NCBI GenBank assembly: GCA_037179335.1 | Contig: JAKZHN010000020.1 | Location: forward strand, 372,001 to 436,000 | Length of the DNA: 64,000 nucleotides | Reading direction: 5' to 3' | From: Cyclaneusma minus | Lineage: Eukaryota; Ascomycota; Leotiomycetes; Marthamycetales; Marthamycetaceae | Part shown: one piece after another, positions 34,915 to 46,218 of the stretch | Position numbering within the stretch: position 1 is the stretch's first letter | Layout: each line of letters opens with the position of its first letter | Notes under the pieces: model-generated | Told to the model about the DNA's origin: nothing | What the model saw: only the letters and a program-made list of their open reading frames with translations | Database searches by the model: none | Translations under genes and position numbers: made by a program

Positions 34915-36100
34915 ATGGCACCCCAAGCACCACCAAACATGCGCCTCCAACGCGCCATCCTTGCCGACACAGACGAACTCGGTCTTCTAAACACCTCCGT
35001 CTCCACCACCCCCCGCCACATGCTCTCCCGCGGCACCAGCACCTTCTCCGACCGTCTAGCCTATGTCACCGAGGCCACACGTCGCGACCTAAGTTGCGCA
35101 TTACAACCACCTCCTCTCCCACCACCCCTGGGAGACTCTTCACCCGCCCTTGCCCGTCCCCTCGCATTACCCCTGTCGTCCCAATGCCGCTGTTCAGACC
35201 AATTCACTGTCCCGCAAGAAATCAGTGGCTTTTTGCTGCATCCGAGAGAAACGATTGTGGCGCTGAAAGTGCTGGATACGGAAAGTGGGAAGATTGCGGG
35301 CTGGGGGTTGTGGGGGTTGTGTAAGGAGGCAGCGAGGATGGAGAATCAGAAGGAGACCTATAGGGGTCTGGAGACGCTGAGGCCAAGGGGAATGAAGACG
35401 GAATTGGGGGCGAAGTATTTGAGGTTGTTGGGGGAGATGAATGGGAGGTGTGTGCCGAGCGAGGAGTGCATGAGTGAGTTGTGTTGTTTCCGTTTTAGTC
35501 TTGGAATCTCGATTGATATTTTGAAGATAGTGGGTGATGGAAAATTGGCGGACTGCTCAAAGTGAGAATGCAAGTCCAGTGCTCGTCTCGACAAGAAACA
35601 AGGCAAAGTTGCTGGAATGGACGAGAAGAATGCGGGAGAAAGAGAAAAGTGACAGGCAATTAACTTGACTAGAGACATCTTTTACTAATGAGAGTCAATG
35701 CATGACAGTTCTCCTACATCTGGCAACACATCCGGACTTCCAGCGCCGCGGTGTAGGGCGCACCATCGTGCAGTGGGGTCTGGATATTGCGGATTACAAA
35801 GGGGTGAGAGTATATCTGACCGCTAGTCCGGATGGCAAGAAGCTATATGAAACGATGGGCTTCGTGCTGGTGGACAGTTTTGAGGTAGATTTGGCAGAGT
35901 TTGGGGGTGAGGGGAGGACTGGTCATGGTGAGTTGGCTGTTTCTTTGTTACTTACCTCAAGCTTTAAGCTATGTGTTATGTTTGTGTGGGTGAGACTCGT
36001 GCTAACGTGAGATGCAGCTGCAATGATTAGGGAGCCGAAGGAGTCTAAAAAGGAGAATGAAGGAGGTGAAGAATTACCAGTCATCGCTACCAACGATTGA
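34915..36100 (+). CDS. GNAT-family N-acetyltransferase
   Basis: Predicted acetyl-CoA-dependent N-acetyltransferase of unknown substrate. Exons are 34915-35473, 35709-35927 and 36018-36100, giving 286 aa with consistent phases. The second exon carries the core fold: LLHLATHPDFQRRGVG, with the acetyl-CoA pyrophosphate-binding motif QRRGVG at residues 198-203, then IVQWGLDIAD, VYLTASPDGKKLYETMGF and a final strand. The N-terminal part starts MRLQRAILADTDELG, typical of fungal GNATs that begin with a Pro-rich loop (PPPLPPPLGD near residue 65). The first intron, 235 nt, is on the long side. The gene is convergent with PRP22, with 237 bp between the stop codons. No neighbour hints at the substrate. 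Confidence 0.85.
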
Positions 36101-36337
36101 AATGGAGGCCAAAACGTTTCAAGAATCAGAAGAAGCAAATATACTGAGTTGAGCTTGCCAATATCAAGACTTGGTGTACGACTGTCGGAAACAGCATACG
36201 GCAGAGGCTTGGGATTGAATCACAGTAGCCAAGTTTCGGATTGGATATCTTAGAACTGGAACAATCTTAAGGCAGACAGACTCCGTTCGCCGCCTTTCTG
36301 CAAAAGAAACCATATCGAAGCCAACCTTTTGTACCCC

Positions 36338-39300
36338 TTAACCCCAGGTCCCACCACCACCACCCCGTCCCTGCCTCTTCTGCGCACTCAGTCTCCAATC
36401 GTCCTCACCAGCAAATTTGTTGTACAACGGCTGGATCCTCTCCGCCTTCCGCCTCTTGCTCAACTTATCAGTCGGTGCGACCTTGAAGAACGTCGGCGCT
36501 GCATCCACCAACCACTTCGGTTCTATCGCTGTCGTGCAATGCATGTATTCCTTCGTCGTCAGCACCAGCGTATGGTAAATACACCACTCTGCCTGCTTCC
36601 CAAACAGCGCGCTTGACGGATGCATGTACACTGGGGTCTGCTCCACCAACGTCTTGTATCCCTCTTGAGGATCCTTACGAGCGCTGTTGCGGAAGTAGCC
36701 TGTACAAAGCGCTTGCCGCACTTTTTGTGTGTTGCGCCCGCAGGACACGATTGGGTGCTTGTAGCGCTCCATGATCTTGACGAGTTGGTCGCGGACATCG
36801 CGTGCACGCTTCATGCTGCGTGCTTGGATGAAATTCTCAAAACACCAGGGATTGGCGAATTTGTTTTGCTTCCAGCCGTTGTACACGTTAAGCAAGGTCA
36901 AATGATCACCATGAGGGTCGTGAAACTTGGCTTTCTTCTGATCTGCTTGAGACTGCTTCTCTTTAGGCCGATAGAACACCGTCTGGACAGACAGCATCGC
37001 GACGATAGACAAGATCTCGTCGGAGCAGCCGAGGTCGACGGCAGCGATGAGCACTTTTGCTAGAGCAGGCTCCATAGGAAAATCAGCCATTTTGCGACCG
37101 AGACGTGTCAAAAGACCCTCGTCGTCGAGGGCAGATAAGGCATAAAGTTCTTCCAGAGCTGTAAGCATAGTATTCGTTGGAGGAGGATCCATGAAGTCGA
37201 AATGCAGGAGATCGTTAATCCCCATGGCTTTCAGCATGAGAATGGTCGTTGATAGGTTTTGGCGCTGGATTTCAGGAATCGAGGTTGGAAGCATTTCGGA
37301 TTGGAAGGCGGCTTCAGTGTAAAGTCGGAAACATTTTCCTGGACCCGTCCGGCCTGCTCGACCAGCACGCTGCTTGGCTTGCGCTTGAGAAATGGGAGTC
37401 ACTACAAGGGAATCCATGCCAAGCTTCGGGTCATAAGCATTCTGTTTGACGAAGCCAGGGTCGATAACATAATAAATGTGATCAATCGTGATTGAAGTCT
37501 CGGCAATATTGGTAGCGATGACGACCTTTCGACTTCCCGGCGGAGCTGGATCGAAAATGCGACTCTGCATTTCGCTGGGCAAAGCTGAATAGACGGGAAG
37601 AATGATAAGTTCGGGGACGCTAGGCCCGAGAGCCTTCATCCGCTCGAACAAAATCTCACAACTCGTGTCAATTTCTTCTTGTCCAGTCAAGAAAAGCAGG
37701 ATATCTCCTGGTGGCTCAGTGAGATGAATTTGCATAACAGTAACCAACGCAGCATCAAGATAGTCCGTTTCGGGCTCCCTTGAATACATGATTTCGACCG
37801 GGAATGTTCTTCCGGGGATCGAGAAGATTGGACACTCGTTGAAGTATGCCGAAAACTTGTCTGCATCCAAAGTAGCAGACGTAACGATAACTTTCAAGTC
37901 GGGCCGTCTCTTCAATGTCTTCTTCAGCAAGGCGAAAAGGACATCTGTGGCAATAGTTCTCTCGTGGGCCTCGTCAAGCATAATGACAGAGTACCTTTTT
38001 ATAAGAGGGTCCATCAGAATTTCCCTTTGAAGCATACCGTCTGTCATGTATTTGATTTTCGTGCTTGGGCTGGTGCAATCTTCAAATCGAATTGTGTATC
38101 CAACCTCTTGACCCAACTCACAGCCGACTTCTTCTGCTACACGCTTCGCTACCGACATAGCAGCCACACGTCTTGGTTGTGTACAACCAATCATGCCTTC
38201 ATTGGCAAAGCCAGCTTCTGCTAGGTACTGTGTGAGTTGTGTAGTTTTGCCAGATCCAGTGTCACCGACCACAATGAGTAGCTGGTTTGCATGAACGGCC
38301 TTGATGAGTTCGGAGCGGAATTTATAGACGGGGAGAGATTCTCGTTGCTCTTTGATTGACATGTCTGTCCGGCGTCCGAAAGACTGTTCCTTACTTTGAG
38401 TGACTCGTTTCCATTCGGGAACAACTGCGTTTTCTGGGGGTGGCTTGGCGCTTCTGAGATCACTTGCAAACTTCCGTTGATCAGGGGCGGCCATGGGATC
38501 ATTCCACTGAGCCGATAGATCAACTTTGGAATTTTCCTGTTCCGCTTTGTCTTGTGCCTCCTGCTGTCTCATTTCACGGCGGTCTTTTGCCAGTGTTGTA
38601 CCAGACATCGCTGCCCGATTAAGTGACCCGTCGGGAGCTTTGACAACGCGGATGGGAGACAGCTCCAGGGATTGCTTGGTCTGACCAGCCAAGAACGGTG
38701 GCTCTTCGTCCCTAATTTCGATGTCAACGTCTTCTTCCAGCTCCATCTCACCCTCTCCCTTCAACGTAGCATTGTAGTCTTCGTCCAGGTCCGGATAGTC
38801 CGAGGCTTTGGCGACGCCAGATGCAATAAGTTGTCGAATCTCCCATCGTTCCGGCGAGGTCATTCTTTTCTTGAATTTCCTCGGGGGAGGTGCCGAATTG
38901 TCATCAAAACCTAGAGGCTTGTCGTCTAGTAAATTATCGTAATCATTCCTCCCACCACCAAGTCGTTCCATATTCGCTCCAGACTGTATTCGTGCTTGAG
39001 GGGCCAAGTCTCGGCCTGTTTCTTGATCTACGTCCTTCATGGACAGCCCAATGCGCGAGCCCTCAATTTTGATCACTTTGACTTTGACTGGCTGGTCTCT
39101 CGCCACAAGGTCTGAGGGGTGATTGACCCGAGATCCTTCTAAGAGCATAGAAACATGAACCAGCCCGTCCACTTTCCCTCTCACTCCATGTATGTTCACG
39201 AACGCGCCAAAGTCTTTTACACCCGTGACGTGTCCGTCGTACACCTTGTAGAGTATTGGCGCATCGTCAACTTCGGGCGTTGGGGGGCGCTTGAAGTGAT

Positions 39301-39964
39301 CATCGTCATCGCGGTATCTTTGACTGCTCTTGTGTCCATTTCGTGATCTGCCAAATTCGTCCTCTTCATAACCATTTTTCCGCCTGCTATCCTTCTCCCG
39401 CCTCCTTTCACCTGATCTCGACCTATGCCTGCTTTTCCTGCTCCTTCCTCTGTCATAGCTATCGTCTTCCGGGCTTCGACTTCGTTTCCTACTGGGCTGA
39501 GAAGTTTTTGTGGTTCGCGCTTTGCCCTCCAGACCTTCCAGAAGCGCGAGGGTATCATCAATCGCATCTTCACCCTCAATCGTATGGCTTTTGCCCTGAT
39601 CCTCGACCCCGTAGTCCTCCCATGGAAGTTCCTTGTCTGGCATGGCCAGCCCCCGAAATACTTTTGTTTTCGCATCAATCTTCTCTCTGTCGTCCCCTGC
39701 TTCAGCTTCCTTTCTAGCATTCGTTCCTTTGTGCTTTGGATGCATCGTCAGAATCAGCCGGTCGATACTTTCGATCAAGCTTTGGGGGAAGTCTGCGCCC
39801 ATAGCCTCCAGCTTCTTCTTGAAATCGGCGAGGGAGCTGCATTGTGAATGCTGGGCGATGACGAACTCGGCGAGGGTTTTGTCGCTGATGCCAAGATGGT
39901 TCTGAAGCTCGGAAGTGACCTTTGACACGAGCGAAAGCAGTTCGAGGGACTCCAGATCGTCCAT
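36338..39964 (-). CDS. PRP22: DEAH-box splicing helicase Prp22 (DHX8)
   Basis: Spliceosomal ATPase that releases mRNA after the second step and proofreads 3' splice sites. Intron-free, 1,208 aa. An N-terminal helical segment (residues 1-75) precedes an Arg/Ser-rich stretch (about 155-215) and an S1 RNA-binding domain at about 238-312 (GHVTGVKDFGAFV, KVDGLVHVS, SRIGLSMKD). The helicase core has motif I GDTGSGKTT (567-575), motif II DEAH (664-667), motif III SAT (about 695), then VIATNIAETSITID and motif VI QRAGRAGRTGPGKC. The combination of S1 and DEAH is diagnostic for Prp22 among spliceosomal helicases; Prp2, Prp16 and Prp43 lack S1. It is transcribed away from the 2EXR-like gene, 851 bp upstream. 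Confidence 0.96.
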   Translation of the reverse strand: MDDLESLELLSLVSKVTSELQNHLGISDKTLAEFVIAQHSQCSSLADFKKKLEAMGADFPQSLIESIDRLILTMHPKHKGTNARKEAEAGDDREKIDAKTKVFRGLAMPDKELPWEDYGVEDQGKSHTIEGEDAIDDTLALLEGLEGKARTTKTSQPSRKRSRSPEDDSYDRGRSRKSRHRSRSGERRREKDSRRKNGYEEDEFGRSRNGHKSSQRYRDDDDHFKRPPTPEVDDAPILYKVYDGHVTGVKDFGAFVNIHGVRGKVDGLVHVSMLLEGSRVNHPSDLVARDQPVKVKVIKIEGSRIGLSMKDVDQETGRDLAPQARIQSGANMERLGGGRNDYDNLLDDKPLGFDDNSAPPPRKFKKRMTSPERWEIRQLIASGVAKASDYPDLDEDYNATLKGEGEMELEEDVDIEIRDEEPPFLAGQTKQSLELSPIRVVKAPDGSLNRAAMSGTTLAKDRREMRQQEAQDKAEQENSKVDLSAQWNDPMAAPDQRKFASDLRSAKPPPENAVVPEWKRVTQSKEQSFGRRTDMSIKEQRESLPVYKFRSELIKAVHANQLLIVVGDTGSGKTTQLTQYLAEAGFANEGMIGCTQPRRVAAMSVAKRVAEEVGCELGQEVGYTIRFEDCTSPSTKIKYMTDGMLQREILMDPLIKRYSVIMLDEAHERTIATDVLFALLKKTLKRRPDLKVIVTSATLDADKFSAYFNECPIFSIPGRTFPVEIMYSREPETDYLDAALVTVMQIHLTEPPGDILLFLTGQEEIDTSCEILFERMKALGPSVPELIILPVYSALPSEMQSRIFDPAPPGSRKVVIATNIAETSITIDHIYYVIDPGFVKQNAYDPKLGMDSLVVTPISQAQAKQRAGRAGRTGPGKCFRLYTEAAFQSEMLPTSIPEIQRQNLSTTILMLKAMGINDLLHFDFMDPPPTNTMLTALEELYALSALDDEGLLTRLGRKMADFPMEPALAKVLIAAVDLGCSDEILSIVAMLSVQTVFYRPKEKQSQADQKKAKFHDPHGDHLTLLNVYNGWKQNKFANPWCFENFIQARSMKRARDVRDQLVKIMERYKHPIVSCGRNTQKVRQALCTGYFRNSARKDPQEGYKTLVEQTPVYMHPSSALFGKQAEWCIYHTLVLTTKEYMHCTTAIEPKWLVDAAPTFFKVAPTDKLSKRRKAERIQPLYNKFAGEDDWRLSAQKRQGRGGGGGTWG

Positions 39965-40815
39965 GATTGCGATTTGAGGCAGGTGTGAGGCCTTCGGGAT
40001 CGTGAGATGGACGCTCGATTTGGCGCGCTGGTGATAGCGAGCTTAAGCGCCACTGCGGCGCGGCTGCGGCTGCGGCTAAATTTAGGCGCCTTGTGGAGCC
40101 TCAACTGAACATGATTGAGGTCTACGGTGAAAACTTCCAGATCTAGTCCGATCTCACCATTCAAAATACATATGGTCAGAAAAACTTGTGGAAATGCAAG
40201 TGCCAAATCACTTGGGACAATGCCACAAAAGGGCCAAAGGTAAGGTATCTACGAAAACCACGGCCTCGGAAATGGGATCTACAAGGCAGAAACAACTTCG
40301 AGAACGACGGGTTTCTACTTGTTCGAGAGATCCAGCTTCAATGCATATGTTGCGCAACACCTTCACCATTTCCATCGCTCTGCTCAACTGGAATTCACAC
40401 AATGGTGGTTATACTATATTTTCCCGTTACGACTTATAACGTTAATCATGAGTAAACAGACAAGCCGGCAAGTCTTCTGGTTGGCGTGCTGGCGCTGTGG
40501 ACCCATGGATCGATTTCCGTGGTTTCCTTGAAGTCTCTTCCGGGCCTATTTGCCCACAAATCATTTCTTTTCTCGGGCATCTCGTTTCCTTCCTCTTTCC
40601 CCATGGCCCGGTATCGAAGAAACTGAGATATCGTCCATCGAGCATCATCGAGCATCATCAATCTTCCATCCTCAAACCGCGTTACTACCAGCCCCTGCTG
40701 CCCTCGGTTTGTTGGGCAGGAAGCAGTGAAGCACCAGTCCATCAAACTTCACCCAACTTCGCCCGAATCGAGTACGGCGTCACTCTTCCGCAACCTTCGG
40801 CTCATCACGGTCGAG
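39965..40815. other. Divergent intergenic region of PRP22 and the 2EXR-like gene
   Basis: About 850 bp between opposed starts, presumably holding both promoters. No repeat or recognisable ORF beyond short overlaps. Confidence 0.5.
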
Positions 40816-42303
40816 ATGCCTTCATTCGACACTGTGCCAGCCGAGATCCGTCTCCAGATCTACGAGTACTACTGTGCTGATGTCCTCTCGAGGGCGGGGC
40901 ACCCAAACTCCCTGCACACTCATCACGGCAAGGAATGGAGAATCTGGGTTGACGTCGATGCCGGTGGCCAGTTCCAAATGAGAAAGCTCAGATCTGTTGA
41001 CCAGCTCAGTCTACTGTGTGTCAACAAAAAGACATCCCTCGAGTTCGAAGAGTTCATCTACTCGCGGATTTATCTCATCATCTCCGCCGAGGCCACCTTT
41101 AAAAGATCATGCGAACAGTGGCAGGGCTCGCAAATTGCCCCTGAACTATTGTCAAAATTTCCCGGCATCGGACGATGGTGTCGATACGTCTTCATTTACA
41201 TTTCTGGGGAAACCAAAGAGAAACAGGTTCGAACCGCCATGCTCGCGTACTTGAATTGGCACTATCAAGAACTTTCAACAAAACCAAGCCCTGGACAAGA
41301 CACCACAAAACCTCTACATGAACAATTCGCTGGCCTCTTGGAGTATGTGAAATGGGACGATACTGCTCTGAGGATAGACTCAGTCAAAGACGCTCTACCT
41401 AAGGCGTTCTCTGTGTGGCATCTACTACCCATTTTTGGGTCTACTCTCGAACAATTCGCGAATTTGAAAGGAGTCCACATGCACGTGCTGGCCGACAACA
41501 TTCGGATGATACAGTTGGTCGACCTCCTACCTCTGGCCCGCCTTCCAGACTTCAACTTGAGCTTTCAATTGGGGAACTATTACAACCCGGAAGTTCGATC
41601 TGACTACGAACGCTTCTGGAATATCACAAGACTACACTATCTCGCCAATCAGCCCATCGCCGACGATAGCCTCCTAGCCCATAAACGGGAAATTCACAAC
41701 ATTCTGAAACGCGACTCAGAACGGCATGATTCGGAAAGCCCCAAATATGCAATCATGAACTGCATGTTCGAACACCTGCGCGAGGGGTGCCCGTCGCCCT
41801 TGCCCCAGTGGACCAAGTATGAGATGAGGATTTTTGAAGAACTACTGTGTTATCGGAAGCAATGTTCCATCTTGGAATCGGGGCGTACCCCGAGTAACTG
41901 CACTGAACCCGGCCATAACCATGATGTTACTGTCGCCTTTGAGTGCCGCAACAAGTTTGCAGACCTTCTTACCGCGACTATCAGGCTTCCGAGGTTGGAG
42001 GAGAAGCTCCCAGGACTTGTGCTGAGTGAGGAACAGGAGGCTGATATGAAAAAGACGGGCATTTCCAAGGGAAAGCAGGAGAAGCAGGAGGCTATCCCTG
42101 TCGAGGAGCTTGGGGCTAGTATGAAAAAGATGGGCGTTTCCAAGGGAAAGCAGGAGAAGCAGGAGGCTATCCCTATCGAGGAACTTGGGGCTAATATGAA
42201 AAAGATGGGCATTTCCGAGGGAAAGCAGGAGAAGCAGGCGACTACGAAGAAACGAGGAGCTTTCTCTTCGCTACTTCGGCGTTTGCCTTGGCGCAAAAGA
42301 TGA
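40816..42303 (+). CDS. 2EXR/F-box-like orphan with C-terminal 25-residue repeats
   Basis: Function unknown; 495 aa, no intron. The N-terminus, FDTVPAEIRLQIYEYY followed by LRSVDQLSLLCVNKKTSLEFEEFIYSR, has the layout of fungal 2EXR or F-box-like proteins: a short Leu/Pro-rich helix pair, then a 'cell of old neighbours returning to aggregate' style LLCVNKK segment. Such proteins are abundant and mostly uncharacterised in Pezizomycotina. The middle, about residues 80-390, has no feature I know. Residues 411-475 are three tandem copies of a 25-residue unit beginning MKKxG(I/V)S(K/E)GKQEKQ, encoded by 75-bp repeats at 42046, 42121 and 42196. The protein ends with a very basic RRLPWRKR. The upstream in-frame codon at 40726 is GTG; the first ATG is 40816. 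Ubiquitin-ligase adaptor function would be speculation. Confidence 0.75.
   Translation: MPSFDTVPAEIRLQIYEYYCADVLSRAGHPNSLHTHHGKEWRIWVDVDAGGQFQMRKLRSVDQLSLLCVNKKTSLEFEEFIYSRIYLIISAEATFKRSCEQWQGSQIAPELLSKFPGIGRWCRYVFIYISGETKEKQVRTAMLAYLNWHYQELSTKPSPGQDTTKPLHEQFAGLLEYVKWDDTALRIDSVKDALPKAFSVWHLLPIFGSTLEQFANLKGVHMHVLADNIRMIQLVDLLPLARLPDFNLSFQLGNYYNPEVRSDYERFWNITRLHYLANQPIADDSLLAHKREIHNILKRDSERHDSESPKYAIMNCMFEHLREGCPSPLPQWTKYEMRIFEELLCYRKQCSILESGRTPSNCTEPGHNHDVTVAFECRNKFADLLTATIRLPRLEEKLPGLVLSEEQEADMKKTGISKGKQEKQEAIPVEELGASMKKMGVSKGKQEKQEAIPIEELGANMKKMGISEGKQEKQATTKKRGAFSSLLRRLPWRKR
42046..42240 (+). repeat. Coding tandem repeat, 75-bp unit, 2.6 copies
   Basis: Two full 75-bp units (42046-42120 and 42121-42195) and a partial third, with few differences. 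Each keeps the reading frame and encodes a Lys/Glu/Gln-rich 25-residue unit at the C-terminus of the 2EXR-like protein. Confidence 0.92.
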
Positions 42304-43031
42304 GAGAGTGAGTAATCACGATGTCTGAAAGCCGCAAAGTACCAGGAAACGAGAAAAGCCAAAAAGCCAAAAAAAAAAGGGGGGGGGGGGTCGAATTGAC
42401 ACACGTCAAATACATCTCGATTTCAGCCAAATACTTTCTTTAAATCTGGTCTTACGTGGTGTTGGTTGAACGGGTTCACAAGGGTGTTGGTGAGCTAGCT
42501 CGTGGGGTCTTGGTGGTGTTGATTCATGTAGAGAAGGAGGTGAGGATGCGAGAGCAGAAGCTACATGCATCCCTATACTATTACACTGCCCAGACACGGG
42601 GAGGTATACCTCTATTGATATTAGTACCACACGTACCTATGTTTGTAATATGTTCACCAGACGACTGCGTCATTGGCCCATTTGAGTAGTTCAATTGTTT
42701 GATGCTTGAATACTGCTCAAGAAAATGATATACCCCCTAGTCTCTACCCACCTAATTCCCAATTCGTCGGATCTCCCTCCGCCCCCAGTTTCGTTTCCAG
42801 CAGCCGAGAGGGTAGGTATATACATTAAGCACATCAGGAATCCCCCACCACTTCCTCCCTTCAAATGTCACCAGATGAAACACAATTCAGCCTCCGGCAA
42901 TGACGCCCACGCTTCGCCCGCTTATGGATATCATCAAATCATTGACACATCGCCGCACCCGCCCCCAAGTCTTTCCTTTGTTGGAGCTTGGTCCCAACTC
43001 CCTCTTCCAGCTCTTCCACTGTCACATCGAA
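42304..43031. other. Interval with an A10-G12 homopolymer tract
   Basis: The convergent 3' ends of two genes lie about 730 bp apart. A run of 10 A followed directly by 12 G occupies 42369-42390 and could be a slippage or assembly-error site. Nothing coding is recognised. Confidence 0.6.
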
Positions 43032-44616
43032 TTAAATCGCCTTCCCCGGCGTCCCCACCTCACCCTCCTCTTCATGCCTCGCAGCTCCCAAGAATGAACC
43101 CTGCGGCGCTCCTCTTCCAAAGCCCGGATGACCCAACATCGGCGCCGGCGGTGCAGCCGGCACGGGACTTGTAGTAAAGCCCCTCCTCTCGGCTTCCCTC
43201 ACCCACGCCTCCGCCTCGTTCATGCGCTGCATCTCGATTGCTTCGCCCTCGCCATCCAGTCCCTGCTGCTCATGCTGTTGCTCCATCTGACTATCAATAC
43301 CCAAACCCCTCGCCTGCTCGCCATGAGCCCACTGCTGCTGATTCAGTGGCCTACCATGCGCGTCCACAGGCGAGCTATACTGGCTACTGTAAGGGCTAAA
43401 CCCCAATTTCTCCTTCCCATACGGGCCAGGCTGATTGTGCCAACCGCCCAGAATCGCCGCATCGCTCGCTGGACTATCATCCATCCCGCTCACAGTCGGG
43501 CTTCCCGGGTAATGCCCTCCACCATGCATCTGCCATCCCAAAGCACTTACTTGCGGCGTTTGCGGTGTCTGAGACATGGAACTGTTGTCACCATATGCAC
43601 TGCCTCCATATCCCGGCCCGCCGGTCAGGCCATTCTGCCTGTCCCTGATGGTTTTGAGATATGCTCGGCGACGGCGCTTTCCGAAAAATACGATTAGGAA
43701 GCCGGCTACGGCTATGACAAAACAGATACTGCCAACTGCTATGCCGATTTCCGCGCCTTGGGAGAGACCGCCGCTGCCAGTTAAGTATGTGGGAATGGAG
43801 GACGGCGTGGTCACGTTTACGTCGTCGTAGGCGAAGATGGAGCCGGTTACGGTAAGGAGTGTGCCGGCGGCTGGTTGGATGTTGCATGCACCCTCAACTA
43901 CGGAGAAGACTGCCTCAAAAATACGAAATCAGTCTGCTGGCCCCTGGTTGTCGTCGTTCGGGGAGAAGTTGGGGGAAGGAACTTGTGAGGAGGAAGGGAT
44001 GAGGCTGGGAGTAATAGTGAAGAAGAGAAGACGCACAATTATTCATATAATACTCAGTGCCCAGTTCCGCAAGACAATCGGAGCATTTTGGCACAAATTC
44101 GGTATCGATATTGGCGCAATAGCCGTATTCCGTGGCGTTGGATGATAAATCGTCGTATTTGATGTTGGATTCTAGCGGTCCGCAAGCCCTTGAAGTAATA
44201 CACGGCTATCCATTGACCATCAATTAGCACTTGATTTCTTTCTAAGCAAGCCCCAAGGCTTCTAGCATGACTCTTAGACCAGATCGTACCGTATCAAGCG
44301 CATCATCGTTATCCGGATACCCCCAGAGACAATAGCTCATAGCATAACGTAGATTATACAGCAGCCATTGGGTATCCGACTCGCCATTCGCAGCTACGTA
44401 TGTGCTATTCAGCTCACATTCGATGCAATTTCTGAATAAGGCGCCTGTTTCGGTGGTGTCGTAGTCGGAGTCATCGCATACTATCTCGCTGCCGAGCGTA
44501 GTGGTGGAGTTGCCGCACGAAGCAGCACATGGTGAGGAGGGAGCCGTGAGGAGGGAGAGACTCGAGGGGATGAGGAGAGAGAGCGTTATGCCCGTGGTGG
44601 AGAGGAATTGTCGCAT
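43032..44616 (-). CDS. Secreted-ectodomain, single-pass membrane protein of unknown function
   Basis: Exons on the complement are 44616-44290, 44205-44037 and 43909-43032, giving 457 aa. A signal peptide is evident (MRQFLSTTGITLSLLIPSSL). A Cys-containing ectodomain follows, with SPCAASCGN, FRNCIECELNSTYV, LYNLRYAMSYCLWGYPDN, CITSRACGP and VPKCSDCL, plus several N-glycosylation sequons (NSTY, NATE, NVTT). One transmembrane helix lies at about 219-241 (IGIAVGSICFVIAVAGFLIV), followed by the stop-transfer GKRRRR. The cytoplasmic tail, about 210 residues, is rich in Gly, Gln, Ser and Pro. This layout recurs in Pezizomycotina proteins, which databases sometimes call LPXTG-domain containing, a name I find uninformative since no sortase site is visible. 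The architecture resembles a cell-surface sensor, but that is inference. Confidence 0.82.
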
Positions 44617-46218
44617 CTTGCTCAGGGGAGCTGAGCTCCGGCTAAGATGATGGGATTCAATAAGTGCCGCTGGGCAACGGGGCGCAAAGGCAAACGCCCC
44701 GAATGTGAATGTGCAGAACTCGAGAGGCGGGGTCTGCTCTGTGTTACATGTAACATGCAGATAGTAGCCGGCAGGCGACAGAGATGTATAAAGCAGAGTT
44801 GCGATGTCAAGGACGCAAAACGAGAGGCAATTCAGGAATCTCGACCAGCAAGATACTATCGACGACCTGAACGACTCGCGAGCGGAGGAAGAAAACGGAT
44901 ATGTGAAAGCCTTGCTGCAATGCAACGAAGAATATGGGTCCGACGGGTACTTGAGTACTTGATGGGAAACTTGTAGTCGTAGACTTATCTTCTCCACACC
45001 CAACATGCATATCCACCAGGACTTCGCAACCTCCACACCACTCGCTATCAGGCCCAAGAGCTGCTCGCTGTCACATCCAATCCGCCACTCAGGAAACAGA
45101 ATGGCACGGACAGGCCGATGGCGAGGCACAACTTGGGCGGTTCGTCAAAAGCCTGGAGGAGCCTACTACTGTAGGAACCAACATCTGCATGCTGATAAAG
45201 AGCATGCAGATGGTCACAGCAGCAGCCCACGATGACTGGACGGCATCGAGGCCGGCCCCGAACGCCGATCAATAGCTTCAGCTTTCATCCCGGCACTGGC
45301 AGGGGGCACGGTGGTTCTGTGTAGCATCGTGGCGAGGATTGGATGCTGGGTCTGTGGTGATCAAATCATGGTGGCAGGGAAATGTGCTGGATGAGCCAAT
45401 TGATGAGGTTCGCCGGCGCTGCCTGGCAACCTGAGCGCTTACAACCCTGGGAATTGCGGGGCTCGGTGCTAACCATTTTGAGAATGCCATCGACTTCACC
45501 AACTAACATCTTGCGACTGTCAAGTTCCTGATTATTGTTGCTGTGTTTATTTCGCAGTTCAGAATATCAAGTATAACCAGATTGCCGCTTTCAAATATAT
45601 AGGACAAACTCAAATGTAGGATATAACTCGAGTTCTGTCTTCGAAATTCGGCGAAGGGACGACTTACAAGGTTGCAGTCGCAGAAATAGAGTGGCTTTTT
45701 CTAACCGCCCAGTCGTATAAGTGACAGATGCAGTATCTCACACCATGGGAATCATGGTGCATAGTGGCGTGGCCATGTGGGTTCAGATTGTGTGACTCCA
45801 GATCGCCGGGAACGTCCTGAACGTGTAACAGGGCAGGTGTAACCCCTTTTCATCGAGTCTCGTGGTTTTAGGCGAGTGTTGGTGATATCTCCTACATTAC
45901 CGCTGGCTTCCATGGCAGGTGGCAGAGGTAGCGTATGGTATTGGTATCATTCTTCATTCATAGAATAGTCCGATATGTCGTTCATGTCAGACCACTGTGT
46001 GCCTCATAGCCCCTTGTCCCCAGCGCTGTCATCATAATCATCATAACTCAAGTATAGCCACTCACTAGTAGTCAGTTGGATCTCCCGATTCTGCGGATGC
46101 GCTCGAATAAGCGCCTAAAACCCCCTTCCCGGCAGCATACCTCCCACACCATATTATGGCCGAGGCTAGAATTCTATTCCACTCCTCTACCACAACATCC
46201 CCACTCAAGAGGTTCAGC
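44617..46218. other. Gene-free interval upstream of the membrane-protein gene
   Basis: About 1.6 kb between the start of the membrane-protein gene and the 3' end of NTA1, both transcribed leftward. No recognisable ORF, repeat or RNA gene. Confidence 0.5.

Noticed and set aside
44242..45129. 295-codon minus-strand frame as a longer membrane-protein N-terminus
   Set aside because: The secretory signal starts at the internal ATG at 44616; sequence upstream of it has no signal-like or conserved features, and the frame beyond 44290 runs into the intron.
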